Shown here in pieces: positions 1 through 8,312 of a stretch of DNA of 64,000 bases. A program made the position numbers and the translations under genes. Source of the stretch: Streptomyces sp. NBC_01803 (GTDB taxonomy: Bacteria; Actinomycetota; Actinomycetes; Streptomycetales; Streptomycetaceae); contig NZ_CP109073.1 of the NCBI RefSeq assembly GCF_035917415.1, forward strand, positions 372,001 through 436,000, read 5' to 3'. Below the pieces are notes generated by a model. The model did no database searches. It was not told where the DNA came from and saw only the letters and a program-made list of their open reading frames with translations. Position 1 is the first letter of the stretch. Each line of letters begins with the position of its first letter.

Positions 1-351
1 CCGCACGGAGACCCGCCGGGTGAACCCCGGGACGCTGTGCCCGGCCCACGCCGAGAGCACCACGTCCGGCTCACCCCGAAAGCGGCGGACGCGGTCCACG
101 CCTCAGCCGCCGCCGGGCGTTCCCGGTGCTGGAGCGCGCGCGGGGAGCGCCACGATCCCGGCGTCCGGATCGGCATCGATCCCCGCGACGGCCCGCAGGC
201 CGATGCGCGCTGTCCGCCGCGTCCCTTTCGCTCCTTGCGCCGGGTTATCTCCTGGCGTGCCCCCCACACAGCGTGCGTGCCCCATCGCGACCGGTGTGAG
301 GTAAGTAAAAAATGCTCGCCAGAGTTTGAAGGAACGGGTAAGGGCTCGCTA
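1..351. other. Left-end stretch without a recognised gene
   Basis: I recognise no protein here. Open frames run across it on both strands, as expected at this GC content, but none has a convincing start with ribosome binding site or a family motif. The right part (from about 300) is the presumed promoter and leader of the NlpC/P60 gene. Base composition loosens around 298-335 (an A-rich run near 303-312), which fits an upstream regulatory region. Confidence 0.5.
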
Positions 352-456
352 GGGTCTGGCGTCGAACCTTCGCGCGGGAGTCCACTCATCCGGGGTGGCT
401 GTGGAGGTACCGCTGAGTCCGCGTCAGTCGCGGAGCCGGGATCACGTGCGAGACCC
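352..456 (+). promoter_or_regulatory. Candidate c-di-AMP (ydaO/yuaA) riboswitch upstream of an NlpC/P60 hydrolase gene
   Basis: A closing helix can form between GGGTCT (352-357) and AGACCC (451-456). Inside it, TCCGCG (418-423) pairs with CGCGGA (429-434) around a five-base loop. This is preceded by CGCTGAG and followed by GCCGGGATCACG. That arrangement (GCTGAGTCCG, small hairpin, CGGAGCCGGG) resembles the conserved core of the ydaO/yuaA class, which in Streptomyces commonly precedes cell-wall hydrolase and resuscitation-factor genes. The element ends about 34 bases before the GTG start at 490, with AAGGAG between. The class assignment is from memory of the consensus, not from a covariance model. 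Confidence 0.6.
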
Positions 457-489
457 GGTAGGCGGTTGAGGAAGAAGGAGCTCGCCCCA

Positions 490-1542
490 GTGGCGTCCCA
501 CCGTCGTCCCAAGCAGCCCAGCCGGGCCCGCGTGACCATTTTCGGCGCCACCGCAGCCGCTACTGTCGCGATCACCTCCCAATCCGCCCAGGCGGAGCCC
601 GAGCCGACCATCGAAGAGGTGCAGGACGAGGTCGACCGGCTGTACGAGGAGGCCGAGGCGGTCACCGAGGAGTACAACGGGGCGAAGGAGCAGGAGGAGC
701 AGCTCCAGGCCGAGGTGGACGATCTGCAGGATTCCACCGCGCGTGGCCAGGAGGAGCTGAACGAGCTGCGCTCGGGCGTCGGTTCGGTGGCGTCGGCCCA
801 GTACCGCAACGGTGGTATCGACCCGTCGCTGCACCTCTTCCTCTCCGCCGACCCCGACGCCTATCTCGACCAGGCGTCCACGCTGGACCAGGTGAGCGGC
901 AAGCAGGCCGAGACGCTGCGGCTGATCGAGGACCGGCAGCGCAACCTGGACCAGCAGCGCCAGGAGGCCACCGACAAGCTCGCCGAGCTGGAGGAGCTGC
1001 GCGGCCGGCTCAGCGACCAGAAGGAAACGATCCAGGACAAGCTGAACGAGGCGCAGTCGCTCCTCAACCAGCTCACCGAGGAGGAGCAGGCCAGGCTCGC
1101 CGCCCAGGAGCAGGCGGAGGCCGATCGCGCCGCCGAGGCCGCGCGCGCCGACCGTTCCGACGACCGCGCCGACTTCGTCGACGTCCCCGGCTCCTCCCGC
1201 GGCTCGGCGGCGCTCTCCGCCGCCGCCACCAAGCTCGGCTCGCCCTACGTCTGGGGCGCCACCGGCCCCAGCTCCTTCGACTGCTCGGGCCTGACCTCCT
1301 GGGCCTACGCCCAGGCCGGCGTCTCCCTGCCGCGCACCTCGCAGTCCCAGGCCGGCGTCGGCACCCGGGTGGGCATGAGCGAACTCGCCCCCGGCGACCT
1401 GGTGTTCTTCTACAGCGACCTGCACCACGTCGGTCTCTACGCCGGCAACGGCCAGGTGATCCATGCCCCGCGGCCCGGCTCCGTCGTGGAGTACATCTCC
1501 ATCAACGCCATGCCGTTCCAGTTCGGCACGCGGGTCGGCTGA
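490..1542 (+). CDS. Secreted NlpC/P60 peptidoglycan endopeptidase with coiled-coil domain
   Basis: A 350-residue exported cell-wall hydrolase, predicted to cut stem peptides of peptidoglycan. The N-terminus is basic, then alanine-rich and hydrophobic, ending in SAQA near residue 37 as a likely signal peptidase site. Residues of about 42-210 are Glu/Gln/Leu-rich heptads (long coiled coil), as in RipA-like and Streptomyces SwlA-type hydrolases. The C-terminal NlpC/P60 domain (about 235-350) shows the catalytic Cys in DCSGL (about residue 265), His in LHHVGLY (about 313) and a third polar His in VIHAPRPG (about 325). The GTG at 490 is chosen because AAGGAG lies 9 bases upstream and the signal peptide starts there. 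The frame is open further upstream but without coding character. It is probably controlled by the upstream riboswitch candidate. Confidence 0.88.
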   Translation: MASHRRPKQPSRARVTIFGATAAATVAITSQSAQAEPEPTIEEVQDEVDRLYEEAEAVTEEYNGAKEQEEQLQAEVDDLQDSTARGQEELNELRSGVGSVASAQYRNGGIDPSLHLFLSADPDAYLDQASTLDQVSGKQAETLRLIEDRQRNLDQQRQEATDKLAELEELRGRLSDQKETIQDKLNEAQSLLNQLTEEEQARLAAQEQAEADRAAEAARADRSDDRADFVDVPGSSRGSAALSAAATKLGSPYVWGATGPSSFDCSGLTSWAYAQAGVSLPRTSQSQAGVGTRVGMSELAPGDLVFFYSDLHHVGLYAGNGQVIHAPRPGSVVEYISINAMPFQFGTRVG

Positions 1543-1807
1543 CGTCCCGAGTCCCGTGCCCGCCCCGGCCGGGGAACCCCCCGCACAGGGACTTGTCGTC
1601 AGTGCCCGTCGCGGTGGACGTGAAACGGCGCGTACCGCGGTCGAGGCCGAACGGCACGACGGAGCGGCCCCGTTCCGCCACCTCCTTCCGCCGCCCGCCC
1701 GTGGCCGTGGCCGGTCCGGCGAACAGCGTCACGGCCACGGCCGCGCCCCCGGCCACTCCGGACGTGGCCAGGGCCGGCGCCGACCAGGAATGCCCGGCGC
1801 CTGTTCC

Positions 1808-2251
1808 TCACTCGTCCAGCGCCTCGACGAGGACGCCAAGGGAGTGGAGCACGCCCGCCCGTTCGTGCTCCGGAATCGATCCGAGCAGTCGGCTGAACCG
1901 CTCCCGTCGCGCGGTCGCCAACTCCTCAGCGGCCCGCTGCCCGGCGGGCGTGAGCCGCAACACGACACCGCGTCCGTCAGCGCGGGCCGAGGATCGCTCC
2001 ACCCACCCACGGGCGGCGAGCTGCCCCACCAGGCGGCTGACCGTGCTCTTCACCAGGCGCAGCCGTCGGGCCAACTCGACCTGCCGCAGCTCCCCTTCGC
2101 GGGCCAGCTCGCCCAGGGCATGTGCCTCGGAGACCGGGATCGGCTGACCGTGCGGCGTCAACTCCGGCTGGTGCAGCCCGAAGGCGCGGATGAAGGTCCC
2201 CATCGTCTCCTGGAAGACGGCCGGGTCGTCGGTCACACGATCCTTCCCCAT
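1808..2251 (-). CDS. MarR-family transcriptional regulator
   Basis: A 147-residue winged-helix regulator. Residues of about 40-105 carry the MarR fold: a helix-turn-helix in the stretch QVELARRLRLVKSTVSRLV, followed by the wing with a DGRGVVLRLT strand and the LTPAGQRAAEEL helix. The ATG at 2251 gives the usual MarR length; an in-frame ATG at 2275 is less likely because it lies upstream of a TATGAT -10-like hexamer. That hexamer sits six bases before the 2251 ATG, so the mRNA may be leaderless. An inverted repeat ATGGTT/AACCAT spans the start and could be an autoregulatory operator. It is divergent from the DUF6153/DUF305 pair to the right, which it may control. The ligand is unknown. Confidence 0.85.
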   Translation of the reverse strand: MGKDRVTDDPAVFQETMGTFIRAFGLHQPELTPHGQPIPVSEAHALGELAREGELRQVELARRLRLVKSTVSRLVGQLAARGWVERSSARADGRGVVLRLTPAGQRAAEELATARRERFSRLLGSIPEHERAGVLHSLGVLVEALDE

Positions 2252-2269
2252 GGTTCGATCATACAACCA
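2250..2269 (-). promoter_or_regulatory. MarR promoter/operator overlap (inverted repeat over start codon)
   Basis: The half-sites ATGGTT and AACCAT form a 6-bp perfect inverted repeat with an 8-base spacer. It contains the -10-like TATGAT on the minus strand and overlaps the ATG of the MarR gene. A regulator bound here would block its own promoter. Confidence 0.45.
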
Positions 2270-2421
2270 TCTCATCAACTCTCGAACGCGAGTCCGGGCG
2301 CCGCCGCGGCGGCCCGGCCTCAGGGTGATCGGGACGACGCACGGGCGATCACGTGCGGCCGGCACCGCACCGGCTCCGGAGTGGCGACCGGGACGCGGGG
2401 GACGGACGGGGGGTCCGTACG

Positions 2422-2838
2422 ATGGTCCTCATGTCATCGCAGCGCCCGTCCGCCGCCTCGCCCGTCCGGGCGGGCGCCGGGCCGACGCTGATGGCGCTCG
2501 CCGTCCTCATCGGCCTGATGGCCATGCACGGGCTCGCGCCCGGTACCGCCACACCGTACGCGCCGTCGGGGACCGAGCACGCGATGGCCTCCGCCGCCGC
2601 CACGGGCGCTCAGCCCGATGTCGAGCACGCGCACCCGGGGCAGGGCGGGCACGCGGAACACGCCGACGCGGAATGCGCGGCCGGCGGTGTGGCCTCCGCC
2701 CCGCCGCTCAGCCCCCCGCCACTCGCCGTCCTGCCGCCCGGCACCGCGAGCCCGCCGCTCACGCGCTCCTTCGTGGACGAGCCCGGCGGGGGACGGGCCC
2801 CGCCATCCCTGAGCGAACTGCAACTCCTGCGCATTTAG
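2422..2838 (+). CDS. DUF6153-like small membrane/secreted protein, His-rich
   Basis: A 138-residue protein with one hydrophobic segment near the N-terminus (GPTLMALAVLIGLMAMHGLAPG, about residues 20-40). A long extracytoplasmic region follows with clustered His and acidic residues (EHAHPGQGGHAEHADAEC). The C-terminus PPSLSELQLLRI is the hallmark I remember from Streptomyces DUF6153 proteins. Function is unknown. The His-rich stretch and the adjacent DUF305 gene suggest a metal, perhaps copper, role (inference). The ATG at 2422 has a GGGGGG stretch 8 bases upstream; the ATG at 2431 is an alternative. Confidence 0.72.
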   Translation: MVLMSSQRPSAASPVRAGAGPTLMALAVLIGLMAMHGLAPGTATPYAPSGTEHAMASAAATGAQPDVEHAHPGQGGHAEHADAECAAGGVASAPPLSPPPLAVLPPGTASPPLTRSFVDEPGGGRAPPSLSELQLLRI

Positions 2839-2918
2839 GCGCCTCGCGCGGCACGGCCCACGATCGGCCGGTGACCGCGCCCAGGCACGCCAGTCATCAC
2901 CTTTACGCAGAGAGTCAC

Positions 2919-3566
2919 ATGATCATGACCATGAAGCATTCCCACCGTTCCGCCGTGCGCCTCGCCACCGCCGCGGGCGCCGTCACCATCGCGCTGGCAC
3001 TGACCGCCTGCGGGAGCGACGGCGGCGGCCACGACGAAGACAGCTCCGCGCCCAGCGGGTCCAGCACGACTCCCGCCGAGGACGGAGAGCAGAACGCGGC
3101 CGACATCTCGTTCGCCCAGGGGATGATCCCGCACCACCAGCAGGCCGTGGAGATGGCCGACCTCGCTCTGGACCAGACGACCTCGGACGAGGTGCGGACG
3201 CTGGCGGAGCAGATCCGGGCCGCGCAGGCCCCGGAGATCGAGACCCTGTCCGGCTGGCTCGCCGCGTGGGGCGAGGCGATCCCCGAGGAGGGGATGGATC
3301 ACTCGGACCACGACATGGGCGGCGACATGGACATGGACGGGATGATGTCCGCCGAGGACATGACGGAGCTGGAGAACGCTTCCGGCACGGCCTTCGACAC
3401 CGCCTTCCTGGAGATGATGATCGAACACCACCGAGGCGCGGTCGAGATGGCCGAGACCGAGCAGGCCGACGGCTCCTACCGGCCCGCGCTGGACATGGCG
3501 GAGGACATCATCTCTTCCCAGACCGCCGAGATCGGCGCCATGAACGAGCTCCTCGGCGAGGGCTGA
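2919..3566 (+). CDS. DUF305 family lipoprotein (His/Met-rich, probable metal binding)
   Basis: A 215-residue protein with a lipoprotein signal: basic start, hydrophobic core, lipobox LTAC with the Cys at about residue 28, then a Gly/Ser/acidic linker. The DUF305 body has two matching helical motifs, FAQGMIPHHQQAVEMADLAL (about 70-90) and MMIEHHRGAVEMAE (about 165-180). Each has the HH...Q/G-AVEM signature of a ferritin-like metal-binding bundle. Between them lies a Met/His/Asp-rich insert with repeated GDMDMDGMM-type residues, typical of periplasmic copper handlers. Three closely spaced ATGs (2919, 2925, 2931) leave the exact start open. A 16-bp terminator hairpin follows directly. The gene is probably co-transcribed with the DUF6153-like gene 80 bases upstream. 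Confidence 0.85.
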   Translation: MIMTMKHSHRSAVRLATAAGAVTIALALTACGSDGGGHDEDSSAPSGSSTTPAEDGEQNAADISFAQGMIPHHQQAVEMADLALDQTTSDEVRTLAEQIRAAQAPEIETLSGWLAAWGEAIPEEGMDHSDHDMGGDMDMDGMMSAEDMTELENASGTAFDTAFLEMMIEHHRGAVEMAETEQADGSYRPALDMAEDIISSQTAEIGAMNELLGEG

Positions 3567-3571
3567 CACCC

Positions 3572-3608
3572 GCCGGGGCGGAGGCGGCCGGACCGCCTCC
3601 GCCCCGGC
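3572..3608 (+). terminator. Strong hairpin terminator after the DUF305 gene
   Basis: Perfect 16-bp stem (left arm 3572-3587, right arm 3593-3608) with a five-base loop, starting 5 bases after the stop codon. There is no U-tract, as is common in Streptomyces terminators. Confidence 0.75.
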
Positions 3609-3776
3609 TCGGGCTCCGGCTCGGCGGTCGCGGATTCCGGCAGACTGCGCGGGGCTCAGGGTATGGGGGCACCACGGGCCGTCCGCCCGATCCGCGACGA
3701 GCTCGACGCCCGCTGACCGCCCCGACCGGGCGAACGGCCAGCACGGCCCCGGCGGCCACACCTGAGCGGTGTCCGG

Positions 3777-4982
3777 TCAGCGGGTGGCCTGGACCGCTTC
3801 CCGGATCGCCAGACAGGCCGCGCCGCGGGCCCACAAGTCGTCGTCCGCCGGATGCGTCACCAGCTCGCAGTCACTGGCCGCGGTGGAGAAACCGTGGACA
3901 GCCAGCGCCTCGCGGCACGCCGGGCCGAAGAGGTCCCAGGCGATAAGTCCCTCCCCGGTCAGCACCAGCTTTCCCGGGTTGACCAGATTGCACAGCGTCG
4001 CCATGGCCCGCCCCAGGGCCGCGCCCATCTCCTCGAAGGCCGTCAGCACCGCCCGCTCCCCCGCCCGGGCCCGCACCAGCGCATCGGCGATCGTGGCGCT
4101 GGGCAGGCCGGTGGCCCGCTCGATCGCGGCCAGCACCGCGCCATCGGAGGCCACCGCCTCCAGACACCCCGTGTTCCCGCACGAGCACACCGGCCCGCCG
4201 GGCAGCACCGGGATGTGACCCAGCTCCCCGGCCAGTCCGGTCGTCCCGGTGAAGAGCTCGCCCCGAAGCATCAGCCCGCAGCCGATGCCCGCGCCGACCG
4301 TCACCACCGCCAGCGACTCGCAGTCCCGGCCCGCGCCGAACCAACGCTCCGCCACCAGCAGCCCGTTCGCGTCGTTGTTCACCACGACGGGCAGCTCCAG
4401 CGCCGTCGACAGCGGACCGGCCACGTCGACGCCGTCCCACCCCATGACCCCGGAGTGGACGCACCAACCCCGGGACGCGTCGACATGCCCGCCCAGGCCG
4501 ACCCCCACACCCAGCAGCCGGTCCGCCGAAGGCGCGTGGGCCCGCAGCAGATAGGAGGCGGCCTGTCCGGCGAGCGCCAACACCTCGGCGGGACCGGCGT
4601 CCGTTGCCACCGGCAGCCCGCTGCGGGCCACGACGGTCGCCTCCAGATCGGTGAGGACGGCCGTCACGGCGCGCGGGGCCAGCTTCACTCCCACCACAAA
4701 GTGCCGTTCCCGCGTCACAGCCACGATCCGCTGCGGGCGGCCACCGGAGGACGACCGCACGCCGACCTCCCGGAGGTAGCCGCGCTCGATCAACGGGTTG
4801 ACGGCACGCGTCAAGGTCGACTGGGACAGGCCCAACCGCTGGGACAGCTCGGTCCGGGAGGCCGGTCCGCCCGTCAGCAGCTCGGCGAACACCACGGCTC
4901 GTGTGTTCTCGGCGACTGTGCCCGGTGCTGCGGATCCCCCCACGACCTGGCGGAATCCCCCCACGACAGTTTCCGAGGACAT
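3777..4982 (-). CDS. ROK-family transcriptional regulator / sugar kinase (NagC/XylR type)
   Basis: A 401-residue ROK protein. An N-terminal winged helix-turn-helix (about 28-85; LSQRLGLSQSTLTRAVNPLI) makes it a regulator rather than a simple glucokinase. The ROK domain follows: a sugar-binding/phosphate region with GVGVGLGGHVD (about 160), VVNNDANGLLVAERWFGAG (about 205), and the zinc motif CSCGNTGCLEAVAS (about 275) typical of ROK proteins. The ATG start gives a normal length for the family. It is expressed alone: no sugar transporter lies next to it, so the controlled regulon and effector sugar are unknown. Confidence 0.88.
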   Translation of the reverse strand: MSSETVVGGFRQVVGGSAAPGTVAENTRAVVFAELLTGGPASRTELSQRLGLSQSTLTRAVNPLIERGYLREVGVRSSSGGRPQRIVAVTRERHFVVGVKLAPRAVTAVLTDLEATVVARSGLPVATDAGPAEVLALAGQAASYLLRAHAPSADRLLGVGVGLGGHVDASRGWCVHSGVMGWDGVDVAGPLSTALELPVVVNNDANGLLVAERWFGAGRDCESLAVVTVGAGIGCGLMLRGELFTGTTGLAGELGHIPVLPGGPVCSCGNTGCLEAVASDGAVLAAIERATGLPSATIADALVRARAGERAVLTAFEEMGAALGRAMATLCNLVNPGKLVLTGEGLIAWDLFGPACREALAVHGFSTAASDCELVTHPADDDLWARGAACLAIREAVQATR

Positions 4983-5137
4983 GCGAGGAGTCTAGTGGAC
5001 CGGTGCTACCCCCCTGGCGGCTCGGCTCCGCCTCCGCGACCGGTCGGCATCGAGCCGACCGCGGGGCGGTGCCGCGTCCGCGCGACAGGCACGGGCGGCG
5101 TGGGCAGGGCGGTGGGCGGGGCGGTGGGCGGGTGGGA

Positions 5138-5458
5138 CTACGGGGCGATCGGGCGGTCGGACAGGTGGGCGAGCTCGGTGAAGAAGGCGCGGTAGAGGGG
5201 CTCGTCGGTGGTCGGGATCTCGATGGTGACGAACAGGTGTCTGGAGCTCGTCGTGCTCGCGTAGATCGGTTCGTCGAGCGGCTCGACATTGCCGAAGTGC
5301 AGCCGGGTCAGACCACCCTTGCGCGCCTCGGCGCGCACCTTCACCCAGCTCAGCGGCGTCCGGTATGACCCGATGACGCGATTGCGCCGGAACAGCTCGA
5401 AGATCCCGTGATCGACCCGCAGATGCACGTCGTCATGCTCGAAGACCTTGGGCTCCAC
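5138..5458 (-). CDS. Small conserved-looking protein, tandem paralogue B
   Basis: A 106-residue protein of no family I recognise. It starts at GTG 5458, two bases after the TGA (5460-5462) of its upstream neighbour, so the two are translationally coupled. It aligns by eye with that neighbour over its whole length. Matching pairs include FEHDDVHLR versus FDYEDLHLR, GIFELFRRN versus GVFELFDLG, and DEPLYRAFFTEL versus DEPLFRAYFTQV near the C-termini. No signal peptide, membrane segment or cysteine cluster is visible. Likely cytoplasmic. Confidence 0.7.
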   Translation of the reverse strand: MEPKVFEHDDVHLRVDHGIFELFRRNRVIGSYRTPLSWVKVRAEARKGGLTRLHFGNVEPLDEPIYASTTSSRHLFVTIEIPTTDEPLYRAFFTELAHLSDRPIAP

Positions 5459-5459
5459 G

Positions 5460-5801
5460 TCAGACCACCCGCCGGCCGGCGAGCGCGGCGACCTGGGTGA
5501 AGTACGCGCGGAACAACGGCTCGTCGCCGGGCGGCACCCGGACCGCCTGTGAGCCGGCGAACCTGAAGGCGAGCCGGTCGGTGCCGTAGAGCGCGGCGTT
5601 CGGATCACGCACGACACCGAAGAACAACTCGCCGGGTTTCTCCGGCTTCTTGTAGTGCGCCGACTTGTAGTGCGCCAACGCCCCCAGCCAGCGCGGTGGA
5701 ACCCGGAACGCGTGGCCGGCGCTGCCCAGGTCGAACAGCTCGAACACCCCCCGGTCCCCACGCAGATGCAGGTCCTCGTAGTCAAACGCGAGCGGCTCCA
5801 T
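5460..5801 (-). CDS. Small conserved-looking protein, tandem paralogue A
   Basis: A 113-residue protein, first gene of a two-gene operon with a diverged copy of itself (5138-5458). It begins MEPLAFDYEDLHLRGDRGVF and ends near RAYFTQVAALAGRRVV. The mid-part is richer in Lys and aromatics (LAHYKSAHYKK) than paralogue B. I know no function for it. The ATG at 5801 is used because the paralogue's start aligns with it; the longer open frame upstream has no coding character. Confidence 0.7.
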   Translation of the reverse strand: MEPLAFDYEDLHLRGDRGVFELFDLGSAGHAFRVPPRWLGALAHYKSAHYKKPEKPGELFFGVVRDPNAALYGTDRLAFRFAGSQAVRVPPGDEPLFRAYFTQVAALAGRRVV

Positions 5802-6086
5802 GCCGGAGAAGGTAGCGCGATCCGGCACCGCTGATCGCCGGGTGGCCCACCGCGGTGGCCGTACGAGGCGGGTCGGCATCGCCCGAGGTATCCGGGGGGC
5901 CGAGACGTTGTGGGGTGAGCGACGTGGAGGCCGGGACGACATCGGCGGTGCCGTCCCGGGACTCCCCCGCGCACTGGTGGCCGAGCCCGACCGGGAATCA
6001 ACCGCCCGCACCGCGTCACGGGGGTACTCACCGGTGTTCTCGTTCCCGGAAGTGGCGTCGCCCGGTGCGGACTGGGGCCGCCGCGG

Positions 6087-6512
6087 TCAGCAGGCGTCGT
6101 AGCGCCACTCGCCGTCCTCGCGCACCCAGGGCTGTCCGACCAGGCCGCCGTCGATCATCGGGACGCCCACGGTGTAGGTGACGTGAGCCTCATCGCCGTC
6201 GATCTCGTCCACGCTGAACGTCTCGACGGAGAGCTGCCCGAGGTCGGCGGCGAACTGTTCGAGCTGCGCCGTGTACTCGTCCTCGTCGAGTTCGTCGGCG
6301 CACCGCTCGGAGAGCATCGCGTAGGCGGCGGCCGGATCGGTGAAGTACGCCTCGGTGTGGTCGCGGACGGCCTGTTCCAGCGCGGCGGCCTCTTCCTCGC
6401 CGCCGTTCTCACCGCCGCCGTCGTCACTACCGCCGCACGCGGCGGTGAAGGCGAGGGCGGCGGCGAGCGCGATGGCTATGTGTATGCGGGATGGGGTCAT
6501 GCGAACCAGCAT
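6087..6512 (-). CDS. Small secreted lipoprotein
   Basis: A 141-residue putative lipoprotein: N-terminal hydrophobic segment (IHIAIALAAALAFTAACGG) with lipobox TAAC, a short Gly/Glu linker, then a compact domain of about 100 residues. The body (LEQAVRDHTEAYFTDPAAAYAMLSERC..., ending QPWVREDGEWRYDAC) has the alpha+beta pattern of NTF2-like/SnoaL-type or DUF4878 lumazine-binding-like lipoproteins. That is a resemblance in pattern only. Two Cys residues (in SERC and the C-terminal DAC) could form a disulfide. ATG at 6512 follows GAGGG by 4 bases; ATG at 6500 is the alternative. Confidence 0.72.
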   Translation of the reverse strand: MLVRMTPSRIHIAIALAAALAFTAACGGSDDGGGENGGEEEAAALEQAVRDHTEAYFTDPAAAYAMLSERCADELDEDEYTAQLEQFAADLGQLSVETFSVDEIDGDEAHVTYTVGVPMIDGGLVGQPWVREDGEWRYDAC

Positions 6513-6608
6513 GTCACCCTCAGTCACTCCGGAGGTATGGGGGTCACCCATCCGGTAAGGGGCGACTCTCCGGGCGGTACCGGCGCGCCTACCGGTAGCG
6601 TGCCGTTC

Positions 6609-6950
6609 ATGACCGTGAACTCGGGTGCCGGTGCCGGTGTCGAGGCGTTGCTCGGCGAGAAGATCGTCCCTCTCGCCGCCGCGACGTTCGTGGCGACGTT
6701 CGCGGGGGTGGGGCTCGGGCGTGAGCGAGCCCGGAACCGGGTGGACAAAGAGCTCCACCGCCGGTTCGGGAAGCCGCGCGGAAGCGACGCTCACCATGCC
6801 TACCAAGCCGTCATTCTGCAGATCGTCCTGATCTGGGAGCGGGCGGGGGTCGCGGCGCGAGCCCACTCGGGCGTTCTGATCCTGCTGCCCGACGGCGCCC
6901 GGCTGCTCGACGCCACGGACGTGGCCGACAAACTGCGCGCCCTTCTCTGA
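6609..6950 (+). CDS. Small hypothetical protein with one hydrophobic segment
   Basis: 113 residues, no family recognised. A hydrophobic stretch (KIVPLAAATFVATFAGVGLG, about 18-37) is followed by a basic Arg-rich patch, then an amphipathic C-terminal half containing LPDGARLLDATDVADKLRALL. There is no Shine-Dalgarno sequence before the ATG. A TAGCGT -10-like element 8 bases upstream suggests a leaderless mRNA. It is convincing mainly by codon usage and the absence of competing frames. Confidence 0.5.
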   Translation: MTVNSGAGAGVEALLGEKIVPLAAATFVATFAGVGLGRERARNRVDKELHRRFGKPRGSDAHHAYQAVILQIVLIWERAGVAARAHSGVLILLPDGARLLDATDVADKLRALL

Positions 6951-7427
6951 CACCCGGGACCCGGACCCCGGACCCGGTCCCGATCTCGCGGAAAACGCCG
7001 CGGACCGCGCCAGTTCCGTTGCCGTCCCGGCACAACGGCTTCGACCGGCGGCCGTGCGGGCGTCTTCCGTGCCGGCCGCCCCGACCCGGACCGGGTCGGC
7101 CGGCACCCCCGGAACGCCGGCAGGCGGCAGGCGGCAGGCGGCAGGCGGTCCCGGGTCACTGGGGGACGCGGAACCCGAACTCCCGCAGGACGTCAACGCA
7201 GAGTCGACGGAGAGAAGCCCGGCCGGGTGCGGGCCCCGGGTTTCGCCCTCCGAGCCTGGGGGTCCTCTCGGCCCCGCCGCGCGGCAGCGGAGGGACACAC
7301 AGCAGTGTGATCCACGTCACTGCTCCGGGATGGCGCAGGGCGATGACTTCGGAACGGTGTGGCGGTCTTTATCTCCGTACGCCAAAAGTGAGGCCGTACA
7401 CCGGCAGTGAGAAAGAGGAGCAATCCC
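6951..7427. other. Intergenic stretch with a 7-bp tandem repeat
   Basis: No gene is supported. The stretch contains four perfect copies of GGCAGGC (7119-7146), a GC-rich stem-prone segment after 6951 (repeated CCCGGGACCCGG-like steps), and the promoter region of the RibD/DHFR-like gene ahead of its GAAAGAGGAG ribosome binding site at 7411. Confidence 0.5.
7119..7146 (+). repeat. (GGCAGGC)x4 tandem repeat
   Basis: Four exact 7-bp copies in the intergenic stretch between the small hypothetical gene and the DHFR-like gene. A likely slippage-prone minisatellite. Confidence 0.85.
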
Positions 7428-8024
7428 ATGCGCATCGTGATCATCGCGTTCATCAGCCTGGACGGCGTGGTGCAGGCGCCGGGGGGACCCAAGGAGGACA
7501 CCGACGGCGGCTTCGCCCACGGCGGCTGGTCGCACCCGTTCTTCGATCCGGAGATCGTGGGCGGTGCCTTCGACGACGCGATGACCGGCGCCGAGGCGCT
7601 GCTGTTCGGTCGCCGCACCTGGCAGACCATGGCCGCGGCGTGGCCCGCGCGGGCCGGCGACCCGTTCGCCGACCGGATGAACGCCATCCCGAAGTACGTC
7701 GTGTCCCAGACCCTGGGCGACGACCAGCTGACGTGGCACAACACCACCCGCATCCCCGGCGAGGAGGCCGTCGCCCGCATCCAGAAGCTGCGCGAGAGCG
7801 ACGGCGGCGACCTGCTGGTCATGGGCAGCCCCACCCTGGTGCGCACCCTGCTGGGCGAGGGCCTGGTCGATGAACTCCGCCTCATGATCGAGCCGGTGCT
7901 CCTCGGCGGCGGCAAGACGATCTTCCCCGACGACGGTGGGCTCCGGACGCTCGAATTGGTCTCCACCGTCACCAGCCCCGCCGGCGTGCAGGTTTCCACC
8001 TACCGACCGGCCACCGAGAAGTAG
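7428..8024 (+). CDS. Dihydrofolate reductase-like / RibD C-terminal domain protein
   Basis: A 198-residue single-domain protein of the RibD C-terminal/DHFR superfamily (YwjB/YyaP type). It starts MRIVIIAFISLDGVVQAPGG, the conserved SLDG motif of the group. It continues with LLFGRRTWQTM (about 65) and GDLLVMGSPTLVRTLLGEGLVDELRL (about 125-150), the NADPH-binding GS..L...LL..GLVDE motif, followed by PVLLGGGKTIF. Members bind NADPH; the substrate of this stand-alone class is usually unknown. GAAAGAGGAG lies 7 bases before the ATG. Confidence 0.87.
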   Translation: MRIVIIAFISLDGVVQAPGGPKEDTDGGFAHGGWSHPFFDPEIVGGAFDDAMTGAEALLFGRRTWQTMAAAWPARAGDPFADRMNAIPKYVVSQTLGDDQLTWHNTTRIPGEEAVARIQKLRESDGGDLLVMGSPTLVRTLLGEGLVDELRLMIEPVLLGGGKTIFPDDGGLRTLELVSTVTSPAGVQVSTYRPATEK

Positions 8025-8036
8025 GCACGACGCAGC

Positions 8037-8066
8037 GGGGCGCCGAACCCTACGGTTCCGGCGCCC
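8037..8066 (+). terminator. Probable hairpin terminator after the DHFR-like gene
   Basis: GGCGCCGAACC pairs with GGTT-C-CGGCGCC across a four-base loop with one bulged base, about 15 bases after the stop codon. Confidence 0.5.
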
Positions 8067-8312
8067 GGCGCGAGCGGCGAACCACGGCTCCCCGGGGTTC
8101 CTACCAGTCCGTGCCCACCTCCCGGGCCGCGCCTGTGTGCGGCGGACATCGACGTACTCGGGGTGTCGTCCGAGAGGGCACCCGGCGCCGAAGTCGCCTC
8201 GCGCCGGGGCGTCCGCCGTGAGAGTGGCCAGGAGCCACGCGGTCGTGAGACCCCGGAAACGTCCGCCGTCCTTCGTGCGGACGGACGCGAAGCGGCCCCC
8301 GCCGCCACGCGG

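Noticed and set aside
1502..1756. Minus-strand frame with an alanine-rich, membrane-helix-like stretch next to the MarR gene
   Set aside because: The hydrophobic run is short and isolated, and the remainder looks random; no start signal.
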